Assembly (NCBI GenBank): GCA_023630585.1
Contig: CM042559.1
Span: 1,724,501-1,788,500 of the forward strand
DNA length: 64,000 nt
From: Cranoglanis bouderius
Lineage: Eukaryota > Chordata > Actinopteri > Siluriformes > Cranoglanididae
Direction: 5' to 3'
The notes beneath the pieces are model-generated. The model saw nothing but the letters and a program-made list of their open reading frames with translations. It searched no databases and had not been told where the DNA came from. The translations under genes were made by a program, and so were the position numbers. This document shows, one piece after another, positions 33,657 through 44,546 of this stretch; the first letter of the stretch is position 1, and each line of letters opens with the position of its first letter.

Positions 33657-36569
33657 GAGCCCCCCCCCCAGGCGCGGCTCCCGAAGCGCCGCAAGTTTTG
33701 TCGGTTCTGGCGGACCCGGGCCCCTGGGCAGGATTGGCACATCTGCCCCCCTGGACCCGAGGCTGGTGCAGTTCAATGTCCTGCAGCCAGAGCCAAATGT
33801 GTCGTGTTGTGGACGAGAACTTGGATGAGAACTTGGACGAGTGCCTGAACCGATGCTTGGCCTGGATCTCAGAGCTGCGCATGACCTGGTGTTTGGCCTG
33901 GATCTCGGAGCTGCGTGTGACCTGGAGCTTGGCCTGGGTCGCGGAGCTGCGCGTGACCTGATGCTTGGCCTGGATCTCCGAGCTGCGCGTGACCTGGCGC
34001 TCTGTCTGGAACCCGGACTGGAACCAGGACTGGACTCCGATTCAGCTCCTGGATTAGGGACAGGCACAGAGACAGACTGGGAAACAGACTGGGGAATGGG
34101 ACAGAATATAGGACAGAGGATGGGACAGAGAACTGGGTATGGAACTGGAAAGATAATTAGATTAGACCCAGAACCATAAACAAATTCAAAAACGTGGTTG
34201 GAAACAGGGCTGGAAATTAAATTGGGGACAGTGGAGGAGACAGTGGAGGAGACAGTGGAGGAGACAGTGGAGTGAGTTGGGTTGGAGGTGGAGCTGGGAG
34301 TGAAATCACCCTCTGAACTGAGAAGGAGGGCTAACACCCATCCCGAAATCAAACCTATGTAGCCATCATAGAGATCAGGAACTGAACTTGGAACATGGTC
34401 GGAACCTGGGCTTGGACTTGCAACTGGACTAGGAACTAAACAAGGAACTCGACTGGGACTGGGAGCAGGACTGGGAACAGGACTGGGAACAGGATTGGGA
34501 GCAGGACTGAGAACTGGATTAGGAACTGGATTGGGAGCAGGACTGAGAACTGGATTGGGAGCAGGACTGGGAACAGGATTGGGAGCAGGACTGGGAACCG
34601 GATTGGGAGCAGGACGGGGAACCGGACTGAGAACCGGATTAGGAGCAGGACTGGGAACAGGATTGGGAGCTGGACTGGGAACAGGATTGGGAGCAGGACT
34701 GGGAACTGGATTGGGAGCAGGACTGGGAACTGGCCTTTGAATAGGGCAGAAATCTGGACATGGACTTGGACATGGACTAGAACTAGGGCAGGAACCTGGA
34801 CATGGACTTGGACTAGGGCAGGAACCTGGACATGGACTTGGACATGGACTAGGATTAGGGCAGGAACCTGGACATGGACTTGGACATGGACTAGGACTAG
34901 GGCAGGAACCTGGGCATGGACATGGACTTGGACAGGAACCTGAACATGGACTCAATTTTGCTCTAAAACATGGGCTAGGACTTGGAATGGAGGTCATCCC
35001 GTGGACCTCAGATATGGACTGGGCTTGAGAAGAGACCATCCCGTGGGCCTCTGACTTGAACGTGACTTTGGAGGAGGTCAACCCGTGGACTTCTGACATG
35101 AATTGGACAGGAGTGGAGGTTTCTTCTAGAACCTCTGGCAAGACTGTGGCTTGGGCGGAGGTTTTCTCGTGGACCTCCGATATGACCAGGCCAGGAGAGG
35201 AGGTTTCCTCTTGATTCTCTGGCTGCTGCTTGGGGCTGGAGGTCGCCTTGTTAACCTCCCTGAGCGGCTCCGCTGTGGAGATCTTCTGCTGGGCCTCCGG
35301 CTAGAGCTCGGGGCTGGAGGTCGCCACATTAACCTCCCTGAGCAGCTCCGCTGTGGAGACCTTCTGCTGGGCCTCCGGCTGGAGCTCGGGGCTAGAGGTT
35401 TTCTCGTGGACCTCCGAGACAAGCAGGCCAGGAGAGGAGGTTTCCTCTTGATTCTCTGGCTGCTGCTTGGGGCTGGAGGTTTTCTCGTGGACCTCCGATA
35501 CGAGCAGGCCAGGAGAGGAGGTTTCCTCTTGATTCTCTGGCTGCTGCTTGGGGCTGGAGGTCGCCTTGTTAACCTCCCTGAGCAGCTCCGCTGTGAAGAC
35601 CTTCTGCTGGGCCGCCGGCTGCAGCTCGGGGCTGGAGGTCGCCATGTTAACCTCCAGTTGTAGCTCCCTTGAGGAGACTTCCTGCTGGGTCTCCTGCTGG
35701 AGCTCGGGGCTGGAGGTCGCCATGTTAACCTCCAGTTGTAGCTCCCTTGAGGAGACTTCCTGCTGGGTCTCCGGCTGGAGCTCGGGGCTGGAGGTCACCA
35801 TGTTAACCACCAGTTGTAGCTCCCTTGAGGAGACCTCCTGCTGGGTCTCCGGCTGGAGCTCGGGGCTGGAGGTCGCCATGTTAACCTCCAGTTGTATCTC
35901 CCTTGAGGAGACTTCCTACTGGGTCTCCGGCTGGAGCTCTGAGGGTGCCCACCGGTGGAGCCACTTATGCACCTGCCAGCTGCCCTTGAAACAGCTTTGG
36001 GAGCAGAAGTAGCTGCTCCTTACTCCCTGGTTCCTGCAGGTGGGGCACTGCAGGATGGCTGGTCAGGTGCATTCCTCGGTGGAACACTCCTGGTTTTGGG
36101 GATGAGAGGTGCAGGCCGCCACGTTAGCCCGCTTACTCTCATAATGTTCCAGGAAAGAGTGGCTAGGTCGGTCGCCCAGACGGTCCTTCCCCAAAAAGGT
36201 CCTGAGGTCGGGTTGGAAGTCTGGGCTTCTGAACACCTGGACCAGTAGATCCACAAAGCCCGAAACTGTCTTGAGTTTCGTGGATCCACTGGCAAGGTGA
36301 AGCTCCGCCCATTGGTGAGCAGAGCCGATCAAACGAGAGAGGAGGAACCCCACCCACTGTTCCTCGTCGGGCTTGGGGTCCTCCAAACTCAGGAAATATA
36401 TTTGTGCCTGCAAACAGAAGCATTGTGGCCAGGTGGTAAAGCCGTCATACTCGTCGGGGGGATAAACAAAGGTCCATTGGGGAAAAAAAATTGAATTGTA
36501 TGCAGGCATTTGAAATGTGGCGTGGCGTGGCATGGCGTGGCGTGCCCTCACTTTCCCCGCTGCATCCAT
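33651..36569 (-). CDS. Gag-type frame: capsid-like, C6H2 zinc finger, repeats, Pro/Ser-rich tail
   Basis: One minus-strand frame of 973 codons opens at 36569 and stops in the TGTTAG of the 3' LTR. It is broken by TGA (36063-36065) and two TAGs (about 35917 and 35298), the latter two likely CAG-to-TAG. Order: a gypsy-gag/capsid-like region (36500-36180; QAQIYFLSLEDPKPDEEQW, GSAHQWAEL); a C6H2 zinc finger (36086-35952); 26-residue repeats (35930-35130); cysteine- and proline-rich repeats of the SPCPGSCP and NPVPSPAP types (35010-34430); a short hydrophobic segment (GLISGWVLALLL, about 34370); and an Arg/Ser-rich tail. No CCHC knuckle. Probably a structural or nucleic-acid-binding particle protein; function inferred. 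It is a pseudogene in this copy. Confidence 0.8.
34430..34990 (-). repeat. Short tandem repeats coding Pro-rich arrays
   Basis: 24- to 30-bp units encode NPVPSPAP-like and PCPGSCPSP-like arrays. Together with the 78-bp units they make up half of the predicted protein. Confidence 0.85.
35130..35930 (-). repeat. 78-bp coding tandem repeats
   Basis: Units encode 26 residues of the form EVSSRELQLEVNMATSSPEL plus QPETQQ. A second unit type carries SSPKQQPENQEETSSPGL and SEVHEKTSS. Substitutions mostly keep the frame. The same units occur on the plus strand at 62670-63250. Confidence 0.9.
35952..36086 (-). other. METAP1-type C6H2 zinc finger encoded in a retroelement
   Basis: Ligands in order: C-x4-C, seven residues, CPTC, ten residues, then CSQSC and H-x3-H. 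The spacing and the blocks LQCPTC, SYFCSQ, CFKGSW and the following HK-x-LH match the N-terminal C6H2 (MYND-related) finger of methionine aminopeptidase 1, used there for ribosome association. One codon between the second and third Cys is TGA. Flanked upstream by capsid-like and downstream by repeat-coding sequence in the same frame. Confidence 0.85.
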
Positions 36570-36586
36570 TTTTTGGCAGAGTATTC

Positions 36587-37481
36587 TGTTACGACACTGG
36601 GGTTAAGAGGGAGACAGGATGCACTCGCAGGGGAAAGTGGTCAGTTTATTAGGTACAAACAAAAGGGCACATTCAAAAGTGATGGGACAACAACACAATA
36701 AATACAGAGACAAGCACGTCACTTTTCCAAAAGGGGTTAGCCACAGATGAGAACACTTACAGGGCAAAAACCCAGAAAATCATGAAACAGTAATCCAAAG
36801 GCTTTCAGGGCAAAAATCCAGGAAATTATGAAACAGTAATCCAAAGACTTACAGGGCAAAAATCCCGGAAATCATGAAACAGTAGTCCAAAGGCTCACAG
36901 GGCAAAAATCCAGGAAGTAGCGAGACATACATTCAGGAACCCGGGAACGCCGGGTAAACAAAAACTTAAGAACTAGTGCAAGGACCAGGGAACACCTGGT
37001 AAACAAAAACCTAGGAAAAACTACGAAGCTTTAGCTTCCTCGCTACCTATCATTATCATCAGGAACATATAGTTACGTTTGGCTATCACGAGTCACTTTC
37101 AGTTATTCTAAATCAATACTCCGGGATGTAGCGGACACAAATAGGGGTTTTATTAACAATGGTAATCAAAAGGAAATAAGAAGAAACACATGACACCTGG
37201 AAACAATACTCAGACAATGACGGTTGAACCAATGACAGAACATGCGAGGAAACATAGTGTGACATAAACCCAACGGATCAATAAGGAAGCGGGGGAAGAG
37301 ACATGACGTAAACAAAAACAAAGGAGCACATGGCAACGTAAACAAAACCAGAGTCTTTGTGAATGGAATGCCCATCGGAGAGTTTTTTAATAGCGCTGAA
37401 AAGCACGTAGATATGCTGTTCTGTAGCGGGGCAGCGAGATATGCTGCTCCTTCCCGGAGCAGCGATTGGTGAGAGCTAACA
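36587..37481 (-). repeat. 5' LTR of the gag-only element (895 bp)
   Basis: Starts TGTTAG and ends TAACA on the minus strand. Three 46-bp units. The CCGTG target repeat follows at 37482-37486. On the minus strand a short leader (GAATACTCTGCC...) separates it from the gag ATG. Confidence 0.93.
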
Positions 37482-37486
37482 CCGTG

Positions 37487-38515
37487 CCCCGCCTCTATCC
37501 GTTCGCCTTACTTCATAGTCGACATCCCCGACTCGCCGTGTGACCTCAAAGAGTCCTTGCCACTTGGCGAGTAATTTGGAGCTCGCCATGGGTAGTAACA
37601 CGAGCACTTTATCTGTGAACTCGGCGTGAACTCGCGTAGCTGTGCACCCCTGTTATACAGCCGGGATTGATGTTCTTGTGCCTGTAGCAAATTCTCCTGC
37701 GTTAGGTGAGTTAATGTGTGGAGTTTTGCTCTTAGGTCCTAAACGTACTGAATTTCATTCTTACTGGCTGAAGGCCCCTCCTCCCAATTTTCCCGTATGA
37801 CGTCAAGTACGCCGTGCGGCTTGCGTCCATACAATAATTCAAATGGAGAGAACCCCGTGGAGGCTTGCGGGACCTCTCGTACTGTGAATAACAGGGGCTC
37901 TAGCCACTTATCCCAATTCTGTGTATCTTCCTGCACAAACTTACGAATCATATTTTTAAGCGTTTGATTAAAGCGCTCCACCAGCCCATCTGTTTGCAGA
38001 TGATAAACGCTGGTGCGAATCGCTTTAACCCCCAACAATTCGTACAGTTCGCGCAGGGTGCGTGACATAAAAGATGTGCCCTGATCAGTTAGGACCTCTT
38101 TCGGGATCCCAACCCGGGGGATAACACGGAAGAGTGCATCCGCAACATTCCTTGTGGAGATATTGCATAGAGGCACCGCTTCTGGATATCGCGTTGCGTA
38201 GTCCACTAATACTAATACAAAGCGATACCCCCATGCAGATCGGTCTAATGGCCCGAAGAGGTCCATGCCAATTCTCTTGAAGGGGACCTCGATTAACGGG
38301 AGTGGGTGCAACGGTGCTTTTGGGGTGGCCGGTGGATTCACCAGCTGGCATTCGCGGCACGTCACGCACCACCTGCGAACATCGCCATGAATGCCCGGCC
38401 AATAAAAGCGGTCCAAGAGCCGACCTAATGTTTTCGCCTGCCCTAAGTGCCCCGCCATAGGGTTATAATGAGCTGCCTGGAATAATCCTTCCCGACGGTT
38501 CTTCAGAACCAACAA
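37487..38515 (-). pseudogene. Gypsy integrase (Gmr1-like order)
   Basis: Zinc-binding HHCC domain (H in AGHLGQ; CVTCREC at about 38370). Core with Asp in RIGMDLFGP, Asp in LTDQGTSF and Glu in LVERFNQTLK. Then GFSPFELLYGRKPHG and a C-terminal region reaching DYEVRRTDRG at 37500. A stop at 37739 and a later frameshift interrupt it. The reading resumes at 32617 on the far side of the nested element and leads straight into RT. Integrase is therefore 5' of RT on the coding strand, the copia-like order described for Gmr1-type Ty3/gypsy elements of deuterostomes. Confidence 0.88.
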
Positions 38516-38787
38516 TTGGGTTACATTTTCACGTGTAGAGTGTCCTGCGTCACTCTATAAATCCTATCTTTAATAATGGAGAAGTAGGGGTGGGAGAGCG
38601 CAACATTGGGCTGGACCGGCTGACCATTGATTACTCTCACTTGATCAAAGGCGTGCTTCAGGGTTTCGTCGCGCGACTGCTCCAAGGGAAAATCCCCGAG
38701 GGGAATCCCTGCTAAGAGTGGGGGAGAGCCACTCCCCCCGCTCTCGTTGTCACGCTGACGTGGAGCTGACGTCGACGGCCCTGGCAT
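38516..38787 (-). pseudogene. Pol segment upstream of integrase, fused to LTR edge
   Basis: The minus-strand frame (GIPLGDFPLEQSRDETLKHA, VALSHPYFSIIKDRIYRVTQ) leads into the integrase zinc domain with a single stop between. Upstream it runs without break into the 52-base LTR edge at 38788-38839. The rest of the 5' LTR, gag and protease are therefore deleted. Confidence 0.65.
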
Positions 38788-38839
38788 CGCTCCGCCCTCC
38801 ATTAACAAACCGGTGCTCGACCACGTCCCCGCCTCCACA
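38788..38839 (-). repeat. Remnant 5' LTR edge of the Gmr1-like element
   Basis: It matches 31369-31418 (CTCCGCCCTCCATT..CAAA, GGTGCTC, CCCCGCCTCCACA). It is only the terminal 50 bases, joined directly to pol by deletion. Confidence 0.75.
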
Positions 38840-39655
38840 GTATCGTTTATAAAAGCTATAGTGAAAAGAAAAAGGAGGGCAGACATTCATTCCCCTGTGG
38901 CCAGACATTTTGCAGATGCTGGCCATAACTTGAGTGAGATGAAATTTTGTGGTGTTCAGAGGTTGACCTGTCCAAGAAGAGGCAACAATTTGAATAAAAG
39001 ACTTTTACAATGTGAAGCCAAATGGATTTATTATGTGGACTGTGTACACCCTAAGGGATTAAATGAGGAACTCCAATTGTCATGCTTTCTTTGAATATAT
39101 TATTCCATATCAAGACCTTTGTATTTTTTTCCCCACATGTTAAATGGTAAAACTGTTTTATACAAATGTTTTGAGTCTAGGTATATTCTGATATGTGGAC
39201 ACTGTTGCTCTACAATTCTCCCATTTTCCTAATAAGATATACGTCTATGAGATTTTTTTATTCTTATATTGTCTTTATGCTGTCTATCTGGGTAACATCT
39301 TGTATATTGCGATTTGATGGTTATGTCATGTTTTTCTTTGGTCTAGTATGTGTCAATTCTATGTTGTTGAGAACTTTGTGGAGTAGGTGGTGAGCATATA
39401 TCACTTTATTATGGGTTTTACCTTGTGGTGTGCAACATATCCTTTTGCTTTTGTTGTCATGTGACTTGAGCATGTGATCTATGTAACCATGTGATTTTTT
39501 AAGTTAACAAAATCCAAAAAAAAAAAAAAGAAAAATCCAAAAATGGCTCCAGTACTGTAACCAGGCATTGAAAAAAGTCACATTTGACCGAAACATTTGC
39601 CATTTTGTTCTCCAGTAAAGCAGTGGCTTTTTTTCCTCACATGAAGTGTCTTCTC
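38840..39655 (+). mobile_element. Penelope-like element, 3' end with GIY-YIG tail
   Basis: The frame to 39092 carries PVARHFADAGHNLSEMKF, then RRGNNLNKRLLQCEAKWIYY and HPKGLNEE. This fits the C-terminal part of the GIY-YIG endonuclease of Penelope-like retroelements (WIY...PxGLN). An AT-rich 3' region follows, with GTGACTTGAGCATGTGATCT and a poly-A tract. The 5' side is cut exactly at the LTR edge. Confidence 0.72.
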
Positions 39656-39711
39656 TTATTTACAGTGTGCGGGCTCCTCTTTATACATGCTTGTCCTTTG
39701 AATTCCAGATG

Positions 39712-39865
39712 ACCGCAAGAGGCGGTGCTTTAGCACCAGTGGATTATCACAGCGACAGCTAGACAGGTCGAGATAATATACCAACAAAGTCACGTAGTGA
39801 CGTAGGCTGAGCCTCAAGGGTAATAGCCACATTAGCTCAGCATTCAGTCTCGGTATGCTTTCTTG
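39712..39865. repeat. DIRS left inverted terminal repeat
   Basis: Reverse complement of 44547-44702 with a few mismatches. See the parent element for shared blocks. Confidence 0.85.
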
Positions 39866-40027
39866 CACATTCCGAGTGACAAATAATTCTGGTGGTCATC
39901 CGGAATTCACAAAACCACAGTTACCTACGTAACTAGCATTCTGTTTCATTCCTTCTGACCGCCAGAGGCGGTGCTTTAGCACTTGTGGATGACTCCTACT
40001 AACATAGTCGTGAGGAATGCCACTCAC

Positions 40028-41333
40028 CTAAAAGTATTTAAGGTTGCTCCAGAAGAACTGCTGAGTTGACAGCATGAGGGGTAGCAACGTTGAGCTTGAA
40101 GAAGCGGGTAAAGGTACAGGGAGAAGTCCATGTGGCAGCTGCACAGATAACCACCATAGACATTCCTCTAAATGCAGCCCAAGAAGTAGACACAGCCCTA
40201 GTGGAATGACAAGAGATACCTCTTTATTATATGCCATAGTGATCACCTCCACAATCCAATCTGATAATCTCTGCTTTGATATAGTGGCTCCTTTACGGGC
40301 ACCACCATACCAAACAAAAAGCTGATCTGTTTGCCTAAGGTGAATAGTAGCAGCCACATAACACCTCAAGGCTTGCACAGGACACAAGAGGAGATCCCTT
40401 GACTGATTTGATTGAACTGCAGACTGAAAAGCAGTCAGACTGATCGACTTATTTATAAACTGAAGAAGCAGAACTTTAGGAAGAAAAGATGGGTTTGGTC
40501 GAAGCACAACACCAGAATCCTCCAGCAACCAATGCATGCATAACTCACTAACAGACAATGCATGCAAGTCACTAACACGCTTAGCGGACGTGATGGCCAA
40601 AAAAAACTATTTTAAGAGATATCCACTTCAAATCAGTTGTTTGCAAAGGCTCGAATGGCAGAAAACAGACAAAATCAAGTACAAGTGGTAAATCCCACCC
40701 AGGTAAATAGGAGTTATGGACTGGCTTTAACTGTCTCACACCCTTTAAAAAACTACAAACAAGAGGATGGAAACCAAGAGAAGAACCATTAACTGGTACA
40801 TGATACACAGAAATGGCTGTGACATACAGCTTTAACATGGAGGCTGCCTTGCCTGAATCCAAAAGATGTTGCAAAAAACTCAGAACACCTGGAACTTCAC
40901 AACATGTAGGATCCAACCCACGATCCCTGCACCATGAAGAGAAAAACTTCCAACATGCTACATAGATCTGACAGGTGGATGTAGCTCTAACACTAGTTAT
41001 GGTATGAACAACAGCAGGTTCACACTCAGTTAAAAGAGAGCTAGCCCCAAAGGCCAAACCCAAAGCTGCAGACGAGCTTGGTCCGGGTGCCAAACAGTGC
41101 CATCCATCTGTGATAACAGATTCTTCCAGAGTGAAAGCTGCCATAGCCTGCCCACCAATAGTCTCAGAAGTATGGGAAACCAAGGCCTGGCTGGCCATCG
41201 GGGTGCATCCAGGAGCACTCTGTGGTTGCACAGAGATATCCTGTGTAATGTTTCCCATGACACCGGAAAAGGATAAAAAGTAAAGCATAAAGCATCCATT
41301 CTCCTGGGTGCGGAAGATCCCTTGACAAAGCAT
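40028..41333 (-). pseudogene. DIRS tyrosine recombinase
   Basis: The N-terminal SAM-like part (41000-40640: SSWCRDRGLDP, FLQHLLDSGKAASMLKLYVT) is followed by the catalytic half. That half has Arg in SAKRVSDLHALS (about 40585) and, one frame over, a HSTR motif near 40205 and a terminal TSPCTFTRFF segment. A frameshift near 40230 and one near 40600 inactivate it. Confidence 0.8.
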
Positions 41334-42276
41334 CTGCTACCTGGTTGTTTAACCCCGGAAGGTGAACTTCTCTCAGCAATGCTAGTCGAGGAAGAGACCA
41401 AGTAAGGATTTTGTGAGTGAGATGCAGGGACTTGAATGACTTCGTGCCACCTTGAATGGTTCAGGTGATACACTGCTGAGATGTTGTCTGAATGAATGAG
41501 CACATGACGGCCTGTCAGAACCGGTAATAAATACTGCAGAGCCAGGAAAACCAAACGCAGCTCCAGGAGATTGATGTGATCCCTGGACTGAGCTGGAGAT
41601 CAATGGCCACAAATGCCCTGTGATTCCACGTTGCACCCCACGCCAGGAGGGAAGCATCAGTCGTGACCACCTCTCAACGAAAGGGAATGACCCCTAGTGG
41701 TACACCTGACATTAGAAACTCTCAGCAAGTCCATTGTGACTATATCTGACTACAACGGTGTGAGACAACAATCAACTTATGACAATGTCTGTCTACAGGA
41801 GCATGTGATAGGGTGGCAGACATCGCATGGGAGTCCAGAGTCATTCTGATGTAAGTAATACATTGTGCTGGAATCTGGCAACTCTTTGCTTTGTTCACAG
41901 CAAGACCCAGCTTTTAACATGCTCCAAAAGCAGTCTGGTAGCGTGGACAGCTTGCCGTCTTGTGGGGACACAAATAAGGCAGGATTCGCATCCCCCTGGA
42001 CCATAGCGGGTACAGAGCTGCAGTCATGCACCTCATGAAGACATGAGGGGCCAGAGACAGACAGAATGGTAGGATCTTGCATTGGTAAGCCTGGTTCTTG
42101 AAACTGAATCGAAGAGATTTCCTGTGGTGAGGAACAATCGCAACGTGAAAATAAGCATCATTGAAATCGATGCTCGTAAACCAGTCTCTCTTTGTGACAG
42201 ACCGAAGAATGTCAGCTGCATGTAACAACCTGAAGGGCAGTTCTTTCAGGAACATGTTTAGACGTTGCTCTGGCAT
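41164..42276 (-). pseudogene. DIRS reverse transcriptase and RNase H
   Basis: RT motifs KRDWFTSIDFNDAYFHV (about 42190) and KILPFCLSLAPHVF. The YxDD region is degenerate. RNase H follows with TDASLLAWGA (about 41660) and NNQVADALSRDLP (about 41350). Many frameshifts. Order and motifs are DIRS1-type. Confidence 0.8.
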
Positions 42277-43130
42277 TGCAAAGCGCTGACGAGGCCGGCA
42301 TCTTAAAAACAGGGTTGCGTTGTACCTGAGTCAGTTGATTGGTGGCCTCAGACAACTTCAAAGTTTTTTCAAGGAGTTCTGGAACATGAGGCCAGGAATG
42401 AAGTGCCCAGAAGTGCCCAGGAATGATAGGGAGGTCTCTTAGAGTCTTCTTACAATCCTCAGGCAGTTTCGCCTGGGTGAGCCACACTTGGCGGCGGGCT
42501 ACCCGAGGTGTGGCGGTAAGAGTACCCAGTTCACAGGTGACATGGCCCATAGTCAGAAGGGCAGTTTGGAGGAACTGCGAAACTGAGGGATCAACATCTG
42601 CTGATTCCAATGTATTGGTAGTGGCGAGGAGTAATTGACATATTGTATTCTCCGCACGGGTTATATCTGCAGTGGACTCGTATACCTTTTTCAATAACAG
42701 GTGACAGGTTGAACTGAAGTGACTAAAGTGAATCCCCACTAGAACCCCCAGATGCAGAAACCCCAGCCTGAGTCTCCTGGGGGGGGGGGGGGGGGGAGGT
42801 TGCAACATCCATATAGTCTGAATGAACTTGGAAAAAGGAGAGAGTTTGTAGAGAGCATGTCAAATTCGGTATGATGTGAAGGAAAAGAAGAACTAAAAAG
42901 CTCTTCCTCCATTCTCTTACTTGAGCCCTCATCATCCTCCTGTGATATAATTACAGGTGTAACTGGCACCACAGGCTGAAGCATCTGAAGAAGACGTTTC
43001 AGCTCTGACATCTCAGATGAGAGAACAGCAACTGTCTTGGAAAGAGAAGTCTCTTCCATAGCTTCTTTCAAATGCTGGATTCCCAAACAGGACAGGCAAA
43101 CCTCATGGCCATTGTCAGGGAGAAGAGCAT
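42212..43130 (-). pseudogene. DIRS gag-like frame
   Basis: It begins with a CLSCLG cysteine motif near 43100. A predicted coiled coil (HLKEAMEETSLSKTVAVLSS, MSELKRLLQM) and an acidic region follow. A C18-type homopolymer (G18 on plus, 42779-42796) shifts the frame, and the second half continues to 42212. Confidence 0.6.
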
Positions 43131-43765
43131 TATGATATGCTTACATGTCAATGGGAATCCAGTAGCAATAGAACTGTGAGCCATAATATTTTGTCAACAG
43201 AAAAACCCTGGATGGAACAGAAGGTTATAAGTGTAGAATGGTAATAACAATATCTCCACACTTTGATGGCTGGTCACTGGATTTTACTGAGGCACACAGC
43301 ATATCACAAAATCTGCCTAAAAATATCAGGGGACTGTCCATGTATCAGCGTATCAACACTAGCCACTGGGTAGTGCTGAGAAGCACAAAGTGTTTCACAA
43401 ATCTGCATATAAATAATAAAGTCAGTGGGGAACCGCCAATGCATTCGCTCGGGTGAACCGGGTAGTAGCGAGAAGCACGAAGTGTTACCGGCAGACCATA
43501 AAATAAAACAGACTTACCAATGTTGCACAATATTCCAATTTTGTGCAACATTGTATCTTTTGAGCGCACTGTCACAGCTTGTGAGGACGATAATTCGTTG
43601 CTCTAGTAAGCTGCACTTCAGCCGCACGACAGCGTAGAAACACTTAAAGAACGACCTATCTCAGTCAAGTGAGAAAGCGAAAGAGACTGAATGCTGATTC
43701 CCTTCGAGGCTCAGCCTACGTCACTATGTGACTTTGTTGATATATTATCTCGACCTGTTTTCTTT

Positions 43766-43875
43766 CTTAAAACTGCACATTACCTTCAGATTTCAAACTG
43801 ATAACTATTTTAAACTTTCAGCCCGGCTTTGTCAAGCCAACATCAAAGTTTGCTGTGACGAACTTTACCTATCTA

Positions 43876-43928
<53 letters not shown>

Positions 43929-44160
43929 GAGACCTAAAATTTCTGAACGCTGCTCCTCCCAAAGCTTTCAAGCTACATGCACTAAACTCGGCACAGTCCT
44001 TCAGCCTGTTTTGACTCGAGCTGCTATGACTTGGGAATTATGGAATTCCAGTTGCGGCAGCCCAAAGTGGCCAAAATTCCCATTTACTTGCATTAAACAA
44101 TTCTGACTGTTATTACTCCTTGAGCTTTCAAGCTGCTTCCACCAAACTCAGCACAGTCCT
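43766..44160. repeat. Interspersed repeat with (ATT)n
   Basis: A block starting near GGCTTTGTCAAGCCAACATC and TGACGAACTTTACCTATCTAG, a 55-bp ATT run (43876-43928), then GAGACCTAAAATTTCTG and GGCCAAAATTCCCAT. The same order recurs at 56795-57070. It separates the two duplicated copies of the DIRS end. Confidence 0.75.
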
Positions 44161-44546
44161 CAGCACAAATCTGAATCTGAGATACAGTCGCAGGGAACCA
44201 TCAGCGTACCTGCGTAGAAAACACTAGCCACTGGGTAGCACTGAGAAGCATGAAGTGTTTCACAAATCTGCATATAAATAATAAAGTCAGTGGGGAACTG
44301 CCAATGCATTTGCTCGGTAAACACTAGCAACTGGGTATTACCGAGAAGCACGACTTGTTACTGACAGACCATAAAATATTCAATAAAACAGACTTACCAA
44401 TGTTGCACAATATTCCAATCCAGGCTCAGGATCTTATCAGCGTGCTGTCACAGCTTGCGAGGACGATAATTCGCTGCTCTAGTAAGCTGCACTTGACAGC
44501 GTAGAAACACTTGAAGAATGACCTATCTCAGCCAAGCGCAAAAGCA

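Larger units (their letters stand above)
32623..37481 (-). mobile_element. Complete non-autonomous LTR retroelement (gag-only)
   Basis: Two LTRs in direct orientation flank a 2.93-kb interior with one long gag-type frame and no protease, RT or integrase. The 5' LTR is 36587-37481 and the 3' LTR is 32623-33656. Both start TGTTAG and end TAACA on the minus strand, and 5-bp duplications CCGTG flank the whole. It sits inside the linker between integrase and RT of an older gypsy element. A G10-containing purine tract directly precedes the 3' LTR. The frame starts 18 bases after the 5' LTR. The element must have been mobilised by enzymes of a relative, plausibly a gypsy of the surrounding group. 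Confidence 0.93.

Noticed and set aside
33841..35663. Long plus-strand frames (112, 81, 68 and 170 codons) rich in Gly/Leu or Trp/Thr
   Set aside because: They are antisense shadows of the repeat-coding gag frame on the minus strand.
36063..36065. TGA inside the zinc-finger coding frame as selenocysteine or programmed readthrough
   Set aside because: Two further TAG stops follow in the same frame and no SECIS-like structure was noted. Ordinary nonsense mutation is simpler.
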